Shown: positions 43,188-53,664, numbered from the stretch's first letter. The stretch is 64,000 nt of DNA from Clostridium estertheticum (GCF_011065935.2 NZ_JAAMNH020000001.1:1199001-1263000), one strand, 5' to 3'. A program made the numbers and translations. The notes: generated from the letters alone by a model not told the origin.

Positions 43188-44354
43188 ATGAAATATAATT
43201 TTGATGAAATTAACAATAGGAAAGTGAATTTTTCTGCTAAATATGATGAATTGAAACCTAAGTTTGGACGTGATGATTTAATACCGATGTGGATTGCAGA
43301 TATGGACTTTAAAACTGCAAAACCGATTATTGATGCAATAATAAATAGAGCAGAGCAAGGAATATTTGGATATGTTTCAAGACCAGATTCATATTTTGAA
43401 TCAGCTTGTGAATGGTATAAAAAGAAATATGGATGGAATCTCAAAAGTGAATGGATGGCTCACAGCCATGGGGTAATTCCGGGAATGGTTATGATGATCA
43501 AAGAATTTACTAAACCCAAAGATAAAATAATAATTCAATCACCAGTTTATAACGAATTCTTTGATATTGTAGAGGATCATGATAGAGAATTGGTTGTAAA
43601 TCCATTAAAAATTGTAAATGGTCGATATGAAATGGATTATGATGACTTGGAACAAAAAGCAAAAGCAGGAGCTAAAATGTTTTTCCTTTGCAATCCACAT
43701 AATCCAGTTGGACGAGTATGGACAAAAGAGGAATTAATAAAGCTTGGAGATATTTGTCTGAAGTACGGAATACAAGTTATAGCAGATGAAATACATTGCG
43801 AGCTAGTGTATGGAAATAATAAATATACTCCATTTGCATCCATTTCAGAAGAATTTTTTGAAAATTCTATAACCTGTATTTCACCAAGTAAGACCTTCAA
43901 TTTAGCGGGGCTACAATCATCTATACTAATTTTTGGAGATAAACAGCAACTGGAAACATATAATCATCTTTTACAAATACAAGATATAAAAAGAAATAAT
44001 TGTTTTAGCTTGGTTGCCACTGAAGCTGCATACAGGTATGGAGAAGAATGGCTTAAACAGCTATTGGAATATTTAAAGGGTAATCTAGATTTTGTAAATG
44101 ATTACATTAAATTAAATATACCGAAACTAAAAACTTATACTCCCGAAGGAACATATTTTGCTTGGATAGACTGCAAAGAACTTGAAATGAGCGCTAAGGA
44201 ACTAGAAGATTTTATGAATAATGAGGTTAAAGTAGCATTTGGCTTATGGTATGGAAAAGAGAGCGAAGGGTATGTAAGAATGAATGTTGCATGTCCTAGA
44301 TCAGTAGTTGAGCAAGCATTAATAAGATTAAAGACAGCTATAGATAAGTTGTAA
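43188..44354 (+). CDS. patB: PatB/MalY-type aminotransferase (C-S beta-lyase)
   Basis: The 388-residue fold-type I PLP enzyme has the active lysine in SPSKTFNLAGLQ and the family start IPMWIADMDF. PatB/MalY proteins split cystathionine, cystine and similar compounds into pyruvate, ammonia and a thiol. It is the first gene after the sigma-54 promoter and is followed by a permease and a D-cysteine desulfhydrase, which suits sulfur amino-acid breakdown. Confidence 0.88.
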   Translation: MKYNFDEINNRKVNFSAKYDELKPKFGRDDLIPMWIADMDFKTAKPIIDAIINRAEQGIFGYVSRPDSYFESACEWYKKKYGWNLKSEWMAHSHGVIPGMVMMIKEFTKPKDKIIIQSPVYNEFFDIVEDHDRELVVNPLKIVNGRYEMDYDDLEQKAKAGAKMFFLCNPHNPVGRVWTKEELIKLGDICLKYGIQVIADEIHCELVYGNNKYTPFASISEEFFENSITCISPSKTFNLAGLQSSILIFGDKQQLETYNHLLQIQDIKRNNCFSLVATEAAYRYGEEWLKQLLEYLKGNLDFVNDYIKLNIPKLKTYTPEGTYFAWIDCKELEMSAKELEDFMNNEVKVAFGLWYGKESEGYVRMNVACPRSVVEQALIRLKTAIDKL

Positions 44355-44420
44355 TCGAACTTATGAGAGTATGGTATTTCACATTCGTCTACTAATTAAT
44401 AAAATTGGGGGGGAAATTAT

Positions 44421-45767
44421 ATGAGTAAGGAAAAAACAGAGAAACTGAAAAGAAGCATGAATACGTTTGAAGGTATGATGTTTGTTATTGGGTTGGTTAT
44501 TGGATCAGGCGTGTTCTTAAAGCCAGCAGTAGTTCTAAAAAATATGGGTTCTACAGGTAGCTCAATATTGATATGGATTGTTGGTGGTGTTATTACTACA
44601 GCGGCAGCTCTTACTGTAGCAGAAATCACTGGGTATATACCTAAAGTAGGAGGAATGATTGCCTATTTAGCAGAATTATATAATGATAAAATTAGTTTCT
44701 TATTTGGTTGGATAAGCACTTTTATAAATATGCCAGCATCAGTTGCAGCAAATGCCATAGCTTTTGCAATATTTTCAACGTTCTTTATACCTTTAACTGG
44801 TATGCAGCAGAAAATTTTAGCAGTCTCATTAGTTGTTTTATTAGCAGTAGCGCAAATAATTTCAACTAGATATGGAGTTTGGCTGCAGACAGTAGCAACA
44901 ATAGGTAAATTACTTCCAATGGCATTAATAGTCATTTTTGGCTTACTACATGGTACAACCTCTCATATAAATATGGAATTAGTTGGGGATCTTAAAAATG
45001 GCTCTCCTGCAGTTGCCTTACTGGGTGTATTATGGGCATATGATGGTTGGTTAAGTGTATGTTCTTTAGCTGATGATATGAAAAGACCTGCGAAGGATTT
45101 ACCAAAGGCAATAATTATAGGAATAGGACTTGTTATGGTTGTATATGTTACTTTTAATTTGGCTATATTTCATGTATTGCCAGGTAATGTAGCAGTAAAT
45201 TCAAGTAAAATTGGTGTAGATGTAAGTACAATCCTATTTGGAAAAAGTGGTGCAATTTTTATAACTATTGGAATGATGCTTTCAGTATTTGGATGTATGA
45301 ACGGGTTACTCGCCTGTGGTTCCAGGTATGCCTACGCAATGGGACAACGTAAACAATTGCCTGGATCAAAGGCTTTAAGTGAAGTAAACTCTAAACAGGG
45401 AACTCCAATTAATGCAATATTACTAGAATCCATAGTTGCAATTTTATATGTAGTAACTGGTACATTTAATTCAATAACTGACATGGTCGTATTTGTATTA
45501 TGGATTTTCTATACATTGGGTATCATTGGAGTATTTATTCTAAGAAAGAGGGTGGTACATAACCCCGAACTTTATCATGTACCATTATACCCAATTACAC
45601 CAATAATTGGAGCAGTAGGAGGAATGTATTTAATATTTGCAACTATCAAAGATTCACCTATTAGTGCTATTGTTGGAACAGGACTCACGTTAATAGGGTT
45701 ACCTGTATATTATTATTACAATAAAAAAAATAAAAAAGACGCTGAAAACCAAGATATAGTTTTATAA
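44421..45767 (+). CDS. APC-family amino-acid permease (LAT-like)
   Basis: The 448-residue protein has about twelve helices and the APC motif GLVIGSGVFLKP in helix 1, then ALLGVLWAYDGW in helix 6. It starts after a G7 ribosome-binding tract. It is co-transcribed with PLP lyases, so it probably brings in or exchanges their amino-acid substrate (cystine, cystathionine or a D-amino acid). Confidence 0.85.
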   Translation: MSKEKTEKLKRSMNTFEGMMFVIGLVIGSGVFLKPAVVLKNMGSTGSSILIWIVGGVITTAAALTVAEITGYIPKVGGMIAYLAELYNDKISFLFGWISTFINMPASVAANAIAFAIFSTFFIPLTGMQQKILAVSLVVLLAVAQIISTRYGVWLQTVATIGKLLPMALIVIFGLLHGTTSHINMELVGDLKNGSPAVALLGVLWAYDGWLSVCSLADDMKRPAKDLPKAIIIGIGLVMVVYVTFNLAIFHVLPGNVAVNSSKIGVDVSTILFGKSGAIFITIGMMLSVFGCMNGLLACGSRYAYAMGQRKQLPGSKALSEVNSKQGTPINAILLESIVAILYVVTGTFNSITDMVVFVLWIFYTLGIIGVFILRKRVVHNPELYHVPLYPITPIIGAVGGMYLIFATIKDSPISAIVGTGLTLIGLPVYYYYNKKNKKDAENQDIVL

Positions 45768-45788
45768 AGTAGCAAGGAGGAGAATAAT

Positions 45789-45994
45789 ATGATAAAAGAA
45801 ATTATTTCAACTAAAAAATCACCTGCAGCAATTGGGCCATACTCTCAGGCAGTTAAGATATGAATGATTTTGCCATAGTAAATGAGGTATACGAAAAATA
45901 TTTTACTTCAAATCAACCAGCACGTTCATGTGTTCAAGTGGCAAAACTGCCTAAGGATGGAATACTTGAAATAGAAGCTGTAGCGCTTATATAA
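45789..45994 (+). pseudogene. ridA (2-iminobutanoate/2-iminopropanoate deaminase), internally deleted
   Basis: The start MIKEIISTKKSPAAIGPYSQAV is the intact RidA N-terminus. A TGA follows at once, and about 55-60 codons of the usual 125 are missing. The C-terminal part (EVYEKYFTSNQPARSCVQVAKLP, then EIEAVALI) resumes in another frame. RidA removes reactive enamines made by PLP lyases such as the genes on both sides, so its loss is notable. Confidence 0.85.
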
Positions 45995-46009
45995 AAAGGA
46001 GATTTTTCA

Positions 46010-46999
46010 ATGATTAAAATTCCAGAAAAAATAATATTTGCAAACCTACCAACAAGGATAGAAAAACTAGAACGGCTGTCGCAAAAACTGGGTGGACCTA
46101 ATATCTATATAAAAAGAGATGATCAAACAGGAACAGAAGTCTCCGGTAATAAGATAAGAAAACTTGAATTTTCTGTAAGAGAAGCTCTTAATCAAGGCGC
46201 AGATGTACTTATTACCTGTGGAGGAATTCAATCTAATCACTGCAGAGCTACGGCGGCAGTAGCTTCAAGGCTTGGAATGAAATCAGTACTTGTTTTAAGA
46301 GGTGATTCAGAGACAGAAGTAGATGGAAACTTGCTTATAGATAAGCTTTTGGGAGCGGAAATTCGCTTTATTACTCCAGAAGAATATAAAAATAATAAAG
46401 CTGAAATTATGGAACAAATCAAGGCGCAATTAGAGAAACAGGGATGTAAGCCTTATATTATACCAGAAGGTGCTTCTAATGGAATTGGTGGATTTGGGTA
46501 CTATAATGCCATGGAGGAAATCATTTGCCAGGAAAAGGAAATGGATGTGCATTTCGATGGAATTGTACTGGCAGTAGGATCTGGTGGAACTCATTCTGGA
46601 CTATTTCTAGCAAGCAAAACACTGGAGTATACTGGTGAAATCTATGGGTTCAACGTTTGTGATGACGCGCAGCACTTCAAAAATGAGATTTATAAAATAT
46701 TGCATGAAAGTATGCAGTACCTCGATGTGGATTTACACATTTCAAAAGATGAAATTCATATTATGGATGGATATGTGGGAAGAGGATATGCACTGAGCAG
46801 GCCAGAAGAGCTTAACTTTATTCATGACTTTGCAAAACTAGAGGGAATTATTTTAGATCCTGTATATACTGGTAAAGCAATGTATGGATTGGTAGAAGAA
46901 ATTAAAAAGGGAACATTTAAAAACTGTAAAAACATCCTATTTATTCATACCGGAGGAGCATTTGGATTGTTCCCTCAGAAACACTTATTTATGTTTTAG
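46010..46999 (+). CDS. dcyD: D-cysteine desulfhydrase / ACC deaminase family
   Basis: The 329-residue fold-type II PLP protein has the lysine motif GNKIRKLEF, the serine pair GGIQSNHCRATAA and a glycine-rich phosphate cup (GSGGTHSG). It releases pyruvate, ammonia and sulfide from D-cysteine, or deaminates a related amino acid. It ends the sigma-54-linked cluster. A cryptic promoter is not needed, as the gaps in the cluster are short. Confidence 0.85.
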   Translation: MIKIPEKIIFANLPTRIEKLERLSQKLGGPNIYIKRDDQTGTEVSGNKIRKLEFSVREALNQGADVLITCGGIQSNHCRATAAVASRLGMKSVLVLRGDSETEVDGNLLIDKLLGAEIRFITPEEYKNNKAEIMEQIKAQLEKQGCKPYIIPEGASNGIGGFGYYNAMEEIICQEKEMDVHFDGIVLAVGSGGTHSGLFLASKTLEYTGEIYGFNVCDDAQHFKNEIYKILHESMQYLDVDLHISKDEIHIMDGYVGRGYALSRPEELNFIHDFAKLEGIILDPVYTGKAMYGLVEEIKKGTFKNCKNILFIHTGGAFGLFPQKHLFMF

Positions 47000-47246
47000 C
47001 TCGGCTTTAGCTGTTTTCATAAATACACTTAGTAAAAATTATTAAGTTTTACTAAATAAATTAATATAAAAATTAAAAAACTCTTGATATTAAAAAGATG
47101 TTATTAATTGTAACATTTACTAGTAATGGCGACTCTGATACCTATTTAAAATACTTAAAAGAGAAATCGTAGTGAAAAGAAATATTATCAATAATATTAA
47201 CGAATAAGTAAAGTAGTAAAAACAGATGTTTTTACTACTTTATTTA
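47000..47246 (+). terminator. Intergenic tract ending in a terminator
   Basis: Bases 47000-47209 hold no recognisable gene, only a 24-codon frame at about 47098. At 47210-47246 AAAGTAGTAAAAAC pairs with GTTTTTACTACTTT around AGAT and runs into ATTTATT, a clear terminator for the upstream cluster. Confidence 0.75.
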
Positions 47247-47298
47247 TTGACTTTTACTAAAAAGCATTGTATATTATTAATTAAAGTAAACGTTTTAC
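47247..47298 (+). promoter_or_regulatory. Promoter and LacI-type operator of the galactoside operon
   Basis: TTGACT (47247-47252) and TATATT (47270-47275) are 17 bp apart. GTAAACGTTTTAC (47286-47298; arms GTAAA and TTTAC) lies over the expected start site, as LacI-family operators do. The LacI-type gene at 56370 is the natural candidate to bind it. A leader of 180 bp without other signals follows. Confidence 0.6.
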
Positions 47299-47477
47299 AA
47301 CTTGCATATGAAATTTATAAACAAGCTATAGAAGTAGCAACTACAGACATTATGGTTTTTTAGATTTAAACCAAATCTTAGTGAAGAACATATTACAGAT
47401 AAATGTTTGAAAACTCATAAAATATAAATTTTCATGGGTTTGAGATAAACTTACACATTTATTATTAAGGGGGCAAA

Positions 47478-48722
47478 ATGATGAAAACAAAAAAAGTATT
47501 AACATTATTAATTGCAATGACTTTAACTCTAAGCATGTTTGCTGGTTGTGCAAGTAAATCAAGCAGCAATACTACAGAAAAACCTAAACAAAAGGCAAAC
47601 ATAAGATTTGCAACATGGGACTCTGATGAAACTCTTACATTGCAGCAGAAACTAGTTGATAAGTTCAACAGTGAAAACAAGGATGTGAATGTAGTTCTAG
47701 AGGGATATGGTAATGACTATGATACTAAGATTGCTGCAGGCATAGGCGCAAATGATGCTCCTGATGTAATGTATATGTGGAATTATCCTCAATATGGAGG
47801 TGCCCTTGAACCTCTTGATAGTTATATTCAAAAAGAAGGACAACCTTATAAGGATAACTTCTATGAAGCATTATGGAACTATAATTCTATAAAGGGAAAA
47901 GTTCTTGGCATGCCTGTAGGTTACACAACTCATGTAGTTTACTACAATAAAGCACTCTTTGATAAAGCTGGTATTCCATATCCAACAGCTGGCTGGACTT
48001 GGCAGGAACTTACAGAAACAGCAAAGAAGCTGACAAGTAAAAGTGAAAAGGTATATGGATTTGCTTTTTCTGGCAAGCCGGATCCCTATGATTTTGAGAT
48101 GTATCTATGGAACAATAGCACTAAATATGCAGGAGCTGATTCAAAACTTGAGGGAAATCTAAATAGCAATAAGGCTGTGGAAACTCTTAGTATGTTCCAA
48201 AACATGGAAAAAGATGGCATTGCAATTGCCTCTGAGGGCTCTGGTTTAGATGAAATGAAAACCGGAAAGGCTGCAATGTTTATAAACGGGTCATGGTCGT
48301 TGGATACTTTAAAAAGCGCTGGTATAAAATTCGGTGTTGCAACACTGCCAGTATTTGAGAAAGGCAAGAAATCCGTAAGTATTATAAGTTCTTCAGGAGT
48401 TTCTATATCAAAGACCTCAAAGAATAAGGAAGCTGCATGGAAGTTTATGAAATACTGGACATCTGAGGAAGTAAATAAGGCTCGTATTGGATATGAAATT
48501 CCAGTATTAAAATCCGTGGCAAAATCAGAAAATCTTTTAAATGATAGCACATATTCAGTATTCTATACTATGCTCAGCCAGAGTGAAGGGTATACACCTT
48601 CATCATTCAAAATAGATAAATGGAGTCAGATATCTGATAAATTATCACTTGTCTTCGAACAGGTATTTAATTCAAGTAGCTATAAGAATCCTAAACAGGC
48701 TCTTGATGAAGCTGTGAAATAG
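47478..48722 (+). CDS. ABC sugar-binding lipoprotein
   Basis: The 414-residue protein has a lipoprotein signal peptide with the lipobox MFAGC (Cys about residue 24) and a Ser/Thr-rich linker. The family-1 solute-binding fold follows (INGSWSLDTLKSAGIKFGVA, AAWKFMKYWTSEE). It captures an oligosaccharide, by context a beta-galactoside, for the two permeases behind it. No ATPase gene is in the cluster; a shared MsmK-type ATPase is assumed. Confidence 0.9.
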   Translation: MMKTKKVLTLLIAMTLTLSMFAGCASKSSSNTTEKPKQKANIRFATWDSDETLTLQQKLVDKFNSENKDVNVVLEGYGNDYDTKIAAGIGANDAPDVMYMWNYPQYGGALEPLDSYIQKEGQPYKDNFYEALWNYNSIKGKVLGMPVGYTTHVVYYNKALFDKAGIPYPTAGWTWQELTETAKKLTSKSEKVYGFAFSGKPDPYDFEMYLWNNSTKYAGADSKLEGNLNSNKAVETLSMFQNMEKDGIAIASEGSGLDEMKTGKAAMFINGSWSLDTLKSAGIKFGVATLPVFEKGKKSVSIISSSGVSISKTSKNKEAAWKFMKYWTSEEVNKARIGYEIPVLKSVAKSENLLNDSTYSVFYTMLSQSEGYTPSSFKIDKWSQISDKLSLVFEQVFNSSSYKNPKQALDEAVK

Positions 48723-48732
48723 TACTTTTTAA

Positions 48733-48762
48733 AGAATTATCCCGTTAAAATCGGGATAATTC
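48733..48762 (+). promoter_or_regulatory. Stem-loop between binding protein and permease
   Basis: GAATTATCCCG pairs with CGGGATAATTC around TTAAAAT. A T run is lacking. In binding-protein operons such stems protect the upstream mRNA and keep the binding protein in excess. Confidence 0.7.
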
Positions 48763-48789
48763 CTTAAATTAAATATAGGAGGTTTTCAT

Positions 48790-49731
48790 ATGGAACAGAA
48801 CAAGGAGATAAAAATAAAAAAGAAGAAGTTTATGAGTAATATTACACCTTATCTTTTTATATCACCATGGATAATAGGATTTCTTGTATTCACTCTAGTG
48901 CCGCTGGTTTTCTCATTGATAATGAGTTTTTACAATTGGCCGGTTATAGGAACACGGGAATTTGTAGGCCTGGGCAATTACATAAATATGTTTAAGACTG
49001 ATACTCAGTTTTTTAAATCACTTGCTATAACACTAAAATTTGCCTTAATTTTTGTACCTTTAAATCTTATTTTAGCTCTTATTCTTGCACTTCTTATAAC
49101 TAGGCCAGTAAAGGGAGTAAAGTTCTTCAGAACTATTTTCTATATACCTACTGTAGTATCGGGTGTGGCAATTTCAATTATTTGGGGATGGATTTTAAAT
49201 TCTCAATATGGAATTTTAAATCATTTTTTATCCCTTATAGGGCTTACAGGCCCAAAGTGGCTCACAGACCCCAAAGTGGCTATTACAGCTATTGTTATTG
49301 CAAGTGCTTGGGGAGTAGGTACAATGATGCTTATATTCTATACAGCAATAAGTAGCATTCCAAAAGATGTGTACGAAGCAGCTTATATAGATGGTGCATC
49401 GCCTGTGCGATCCTTCTTTGCCATTACACTGCCACTTATTACTCCAACACTTTTATTTAATCTTATTACATCAACTATCACTGCGTTGCAGCAGCTTACT
49501 TTGGCGCTATTATTAACAAATGGGGGACCTATGAAATCAACTTATTTTTATGGGCTTTATGTGTATAACAATGCCTTTAAGCAGTTCAAACTTGGATATG
49601 CCAGTGCAAATGCGTGGTTTATGTTTGTTGTAATATTAATTTTGACAGCTGTTATATTTAAATCCTCTGACACCTGGGTATTCTACGAAAACGAATTGGC
49701 TGTTAACAAAAAAGGAGGTAATAAAAAGTGA
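48790..49731 (+). CDS. ABC sugar permease, MalF-type
   Basis: The 313-residue protein has six helices and the ATPase-contact loop EAAYIDGASPVRSFFAITLP. It pairs with the next gene, which it overlaps by 4 bp, to form the membrane channel of the carbohydrate importer. Confidence 0.9.
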   Translation: MEQNKEIKIKKKKFMSNITPYLFISPWIIGFLVFTLVPLVFSLIMSFYNWPVIGTREFVGLGNYINMFKTDTQFFKSLAITLKFALIFVPLNLILALILALLITRPVKGVKFFRTIFYIPTVVSGVAISIIWGWILNSQYGILNHFLSLIGLTGPKWLTDPKVAITAIVIASAWGVGTMMLIFYTAISSIPKDVYEAAYIDGASPVRSFFAITLPLITPTLLFNLITSTITALQQLTLALLLTNGGPMKSTYFYGLYVYNNAFKQFKLGYASANAWFMFVVILILTAVIFKSSDTWVFYENELAVNKKGGNKK

Positions 49732-50552
49732 AGATAAGCAAAACGGAAAAGATAATAATATATATATTTTTAGGTATATTTACAATTTATTTTTTATTTC
49801 CTTTTGTATGGATGATTCTTACAGCATTTAAAACAGAAGGGGAAGCCTTTTCATTTCCACCTAAGATAATGCCTAGTGTATGGCACTTTGACAATTTTAT
49901 AAAAGCTTGGAATTCGCAACCCTTCTATGTGTACTTAAAAAACTCTGTAATTGTAACTGTGCTTACTACAATAGGTCAGGTTATTTCTTGTTCACTTGTG
50001 GCCTATGGTTTTGCAAGATACAATTTCAAGGGAAAGAATATACTCTTTGTTTTACTGCTTTCTACTATGATGATTCCTTGGGATGTAACAATGATACCCC
50101 TTTATATGGAATTTAATGCTTTTAAATGGATAAATACATTAAAACCTCTGATTGTACCCTCGTTTTTTGCATCAGCGTATAGTGTATTTCTCTTAAGACA
50201 GTTTTTAATGGGAATCCCAAGGGATTTTGAAGAAGCTGCAAAAATTGATGGAGCAAATGATTTTCAGATTTTTTCAAAGATATTTGTTCCTATTATGAGG
50301 GCACCTTTAATACTTATAGGCGTACTTAATATCCTTCTTGTATGGAATGATTATCTTGGTCCTCTTATTTTCCTACAGGATAGAACAAAATATACTTTAG
50401 CACTGGGACTTGCATCATTTAAGGGAGTCCACAACATGCAAATAATACCTATAATGGCCATTACGATTCTTATGATAATACCACCTATTATTGTTTTTGC
50501 CTTTGCACAAAAGTATATTGTAGAAGGTATGAGCGGTGGTATAAAACAATAA
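49728..50552 (+). CDS. ABC sugar permease, MalG-type
   Basis: The 274-residue protein has six helices and the contact loop EAAKIDGANDFQIFSKIFVP. It starts with GTG in a 4-bp overlap with the previous permease, after GGAGG. It completes the importer. Confidence 0.9.
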   Translation: MKISKTEKIIIYIFLGIFTIYFLFPFVWMILTAFKTEGEAFSFPPKIMPSVWHFDNFIKAWNSQPFYVYLKNSVIVTVLTTIGQVISCSLVAYGFARYNFKGKNILFVLLLSTMMIPWDVTMIPLYMEFNAFKWINTLKPLIVPSFFASAYSVFLLRQFLMGIPRDFEEAAKIDGANDFQIFSKIFVPIMRAPLILIGVLNILLVWNDYLGPLIFLQDRTKYTLALGLASFKGVHNMQIIPIMAITILMIIPPIIVFAFAQKYIVEGMSGGIKQ

Positions 50553-50568
50553 TGAAAGGAGCATTTTT

Positions 50569-53500
50569 ATGCAGCGAAAGATAAAGGATTGGGAAAATAT
50601 TGATTTACTCCATGTAAACAGAAAAGATAGTCGGGCAGATTTTAATGGATATAATTCCATGGAGGATGCTTTAACCTATGATGAGGTTAAAAGCTTTGGA
50701 AAAATAACACTTGATGGATTATGGAAATTTATGTTTCTAAAAGCGCCGGAATTGTCCCCTGATAACTTTAATAGTATTGAATATGATGCTTCAAACTGGA
50801 ATGATATTGTGGTCCCAGGAAATTGGCAGCTTCAGGGCTATGGAAAGATGCACTATACTGATGTATATTACCCATTCCCTATCAATCCACCATATGTGCC
50901 TACAGAAAATCCTACAGGAATTTATAAACGTAGTTTTAAGCTGGACAGTAAATGGTTAGGAAATCGTACTATGCTAAAATTTCATGGTGTAGATAGTGCC
51001 TTTAATATCTGGGTAAATGGACAGCCTGCAGGTTATGGCAAGGGAAGCAGATTAACCTCAGAATTTGATATAACCTCTTTTGTTAATCAGGGAGAAAATG
51101 AAATTACAGTAAGGGTTTATCAGTGGTCTGACGGTACATACCTTGAAGACCAGGATATGTGGTGGCTCAGTGGAATCTTCAGAAGTGTGGAATTAATAAA
51201 CGAGCCCTATGCTTGTATAGACGACATTTATGTTGTAACTGACTTTGATGAGAATTACAATGACTCAACCCTAAAGCTTGATATACTCTGCTCAAACTAC
51301 AACACTGTAGGCATTAAGGGATTTAGTGTGAAATGCAGTTTATTTGATATGAGCAATAGAGATATATGTGAATTTGAATATAGTGATATTGCCATAGAAA
51401 AAGAGAATTGTATTAAAATATTACTAGAGAAAAAAATATTATCCCCAAACAAGTGGACAGCTGAAACTCCTTATTTATATACACTTATAGTGGAATTAGA
51501 GGATTCAGCAGGAGAAACTTTTTACTCTGTACCTCTTAAAATTGGCTTTAGAAAAATAGAGGTTAAAGATGGGAATTTCACTGTAAATGGAAAAATAATA
51601 ATGTTAAATGGAGTGAATAGGCACGATTTCAACCCTGAAACGGGAAGAACTGTAACAAGAAAAAATATGTTAGATGATGTGCTTTTAATGAAGAAACATA
51701 ACATAAACGCGGTTAGAACCTCTCATTATCCAAACCACCCTTATTTTTATGAACTATGTGATATTTATGGTTTGTATGTAATAGATGAGACCGATATTGA
51801 GTGCCATGGCTTTGAGCTTACGGGAAATTATAATTGGATAAGTGATAATAACAGATGGGAAAAGGCATATGTAGATAGGGCTGTACGGATGGTGAAAAGG
51901 GATAGGAACCATCCCTCAATTATTATGTGGTCATTGGGAAATGAATCAGGATTCGGAAGCAACTTTACTGCTATGGCACAGGCATGCCGCAGTATCGATA
52001 ATACAAGACTTATACACTATGAAGGCGATAGAGAAGCAGTTATAAGCGACGTATTTAGTACTATGTATACAAGGCTCCACAAGCTTGAAGAAATCGGAAA
52101 AGATGAGGAAGGGAAAAAGCCACATATACTTTGTGAATATGGACATGCCATGGGGAATGGACCTGGAGGTCTTAAGGAATATCAGGAAATGTTTAGAAAA
52201 TATAAAAGGCTTCAGGGCGGATTTATATGGGAATGGTTTGATCACGGTATAAAGCAAAAAAACCAAGAGGGACAGGAGCACTATGCTTATGGAGGAGAAT
52301 TTGGTGATTATCCACATAATGGTAACTTCTGCATAGATGGACTTATATTTCCGAGTAGAGAGCCATCACCAGGTCTTTTAGAGTATAAGAAGGTTATTGA
52401 GCCTATTAGTACCTATGCTTTGGATCTTGAAAGAGGAATAATTAAAGTTAAAAATTTGTACGATTTTATTGATTTATCACATGTTGATATAAAATGGAAT
52501 GTTAGCTTTGATGAAAACCTATTGGATTCTGGAGTTATACACCTTAGTGATGTTAATCCAGGAGAGGAAAAGGAAATTAAAATCCCGATTAATATACAAA
52601 AGGTAATTGAAAATACAGATTACTGGATTAATATAAAATATGTTTTAAATAGAGATGAGTTGTGGGCAAAAGCTGGGCATGAGATAACATTTGAGCAGTT
52701 CAAGCTTCCAATTTTTGAATCAAATAAGTATATACGTCCTGTTAATAGAGAACTAGAGGTAAAAGAAAATGGCGGAAAAATTATTATAGTGGGAAGTGAT
52801 TTCGAGGTTATTTTTAATAAAATTTTTGGATGCCTTGAGGAGTATAAATACAAAGGCAGGAGGATAATAGAGAAAGGGCCTAGCTTAAACTTTTGGCGCG
52901 CTCCTATTGATAATGACATGTACCTTTTGAAGGATTGGAAAGAAAAATATTTCCTTCACATGATGCAGGAGATATTAGAATATATTGAATATGAAAAACA
53001 TAGTTCTTTTGTTTGTGTAAAAATAGGTGTTCATATTGCCCCACCAAATCAAGGATGGGCCTTTAAAGCAGTATATAATTACACCATACACTCTAATGGT
53101 GATATAGTGATAAAGGTAGAAGGACATCCTTTTAGGAAAGAACTAAATATGCCAAGTATAATCCCGAAAATAGGGCTTGAACTATTTGTAAATAAGGAAC
53201 TTAGCAGTGCAGCGTGGTATGGAAAAGGTCCTGGTGAATCCTATAGTGATAGTAAGCTCGCATCTACTACTGGGGTATATAGAAATAAAGTAGAAAATAT
53301 GCACACGCCCTATATATATCCACAAGAAAATGGAAATCATACAGATGTATATTGGATGAGCGTAAAGGATTTAAATACTGGGATTTTTGTAAAGTCTAGC
53401 AGCACCTTTGATTTTACTGTTCACGACTATACAAAAGAAATGTTAGAAACTGCTAGGCACCAGCATGAAATAAAAAAAGCTGATTTTATGGTGTTAGATA

Positions 53501-53664
53501 TTGACTATAGACAAAATGGACTTGGAAGCGCTAGCTGTGGTCAGGATCAACTTCCGAAGTATAAGCTAAGTCCTGGGGAATTTAATTTTGAAGTTGAGCT
53601 GTCATTTTATAATGAAGAAAATATAGACCTTGTAAAATACAGTAAAATTTTATATGAAAAATAG
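50569..53664 (+). CDS. lacZ: Beta-galactosidase, GH2 (LacZ type)
   Basis: The 1031-residue enzyme has the full LacZ layout: jelly roll, Ig-like, TIM barrel, Ig-like, and a C-terminal super-sandwich. The acid/base glutamate is in SLGNESGFGS and the nucleophile in ILCEYGHAMGN. There is no signal peptide, so it acts in the cytoplasm on sugars brought in by the importer encoded just before it. Confidence 0.95.
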   Translation: MQRKIKDWENIDLLHVNRKDSRADFNGYNSMEDALTYDEVKSFGKITLDGLWKFMFLKAPELSPDNFNSIEYDASNWNDIVVPGNWQLQGYGKMHYTDVYYPFPINPPYVPTENPTGIYKRSFKLDSKWLGNRTMLKFHGVDSAFNIWVNGQPAGYGKGSRLTSEFDITSFVNQGENEITVRVYQWSDGTYLEDQDMWWLSGIFRSVELINEPYACIDDIYVVTDFDENYNDSTLKLDILCSNYNTVGIKGFSVKCSLFDMSNRDICEFEYSDIAIEKENCIKILLEKKILSPNKWTAETPYLYTLIVELEDSAGETFYSVPLKIGFRKIEVKDGNFTVNGKIIMLNGVNRHDFNPETGRTVTRKNMLDDVLLMKKHNINAVRTSHYPNHPYFYELCDIYGLYVIDETDIECHGFELTGNYNWISDNNRWEKAYVDRAVRMVKRDRNHPSIIMWSLGNESGFGSNFTAMAQACRSIDNTRLIHYEGDREAVISDVFSTMYTRLHKLEEIGKDEEGKKPHILCEYGHAMGNGPGGLKEYQEMFRKYKRLQGGFIWEWFDHGIKQKNQEGQEHYAYGGEFGDYPHNGNFCIDGLIFPSREPSPGLLEYKKVIEPISTYALDLERGIIKVKNLYDFIDLSHVDIKWNVSFDENLLDSGVIHLSDVNPGEEKEIKIPINIQKVIENTDYWINIKYVLNRDELWAKAGHEITFEQFKLPIFESNKYIRPVNRELEVKENGGKIIIVGSDFEVIFNKIFGCLEEYKYKGRRIIEKGPSLNFWRAPIDNDMYLLKDWKEKYFLHMMQEILEYIEYEKHSSFVCVKIGVHIAPPNQGWAFKAVYNYTIHSNGDIVIKVEGHPFRKELNMPSIIPKIGLELFVNKELSSAAWYGKGPGESYSDSKLASTTGVYRNKVENMHTPYIYPQENGNHTDVYWMSVKDLNTGIFVKSSSTFDFTVHDYTKEMLETARHQHEIKKADFMVLDIDYRQNGLGSASCGQDQLPKYKLSPGEFNFEVELSFYNEENIDLVKYSKILYEK

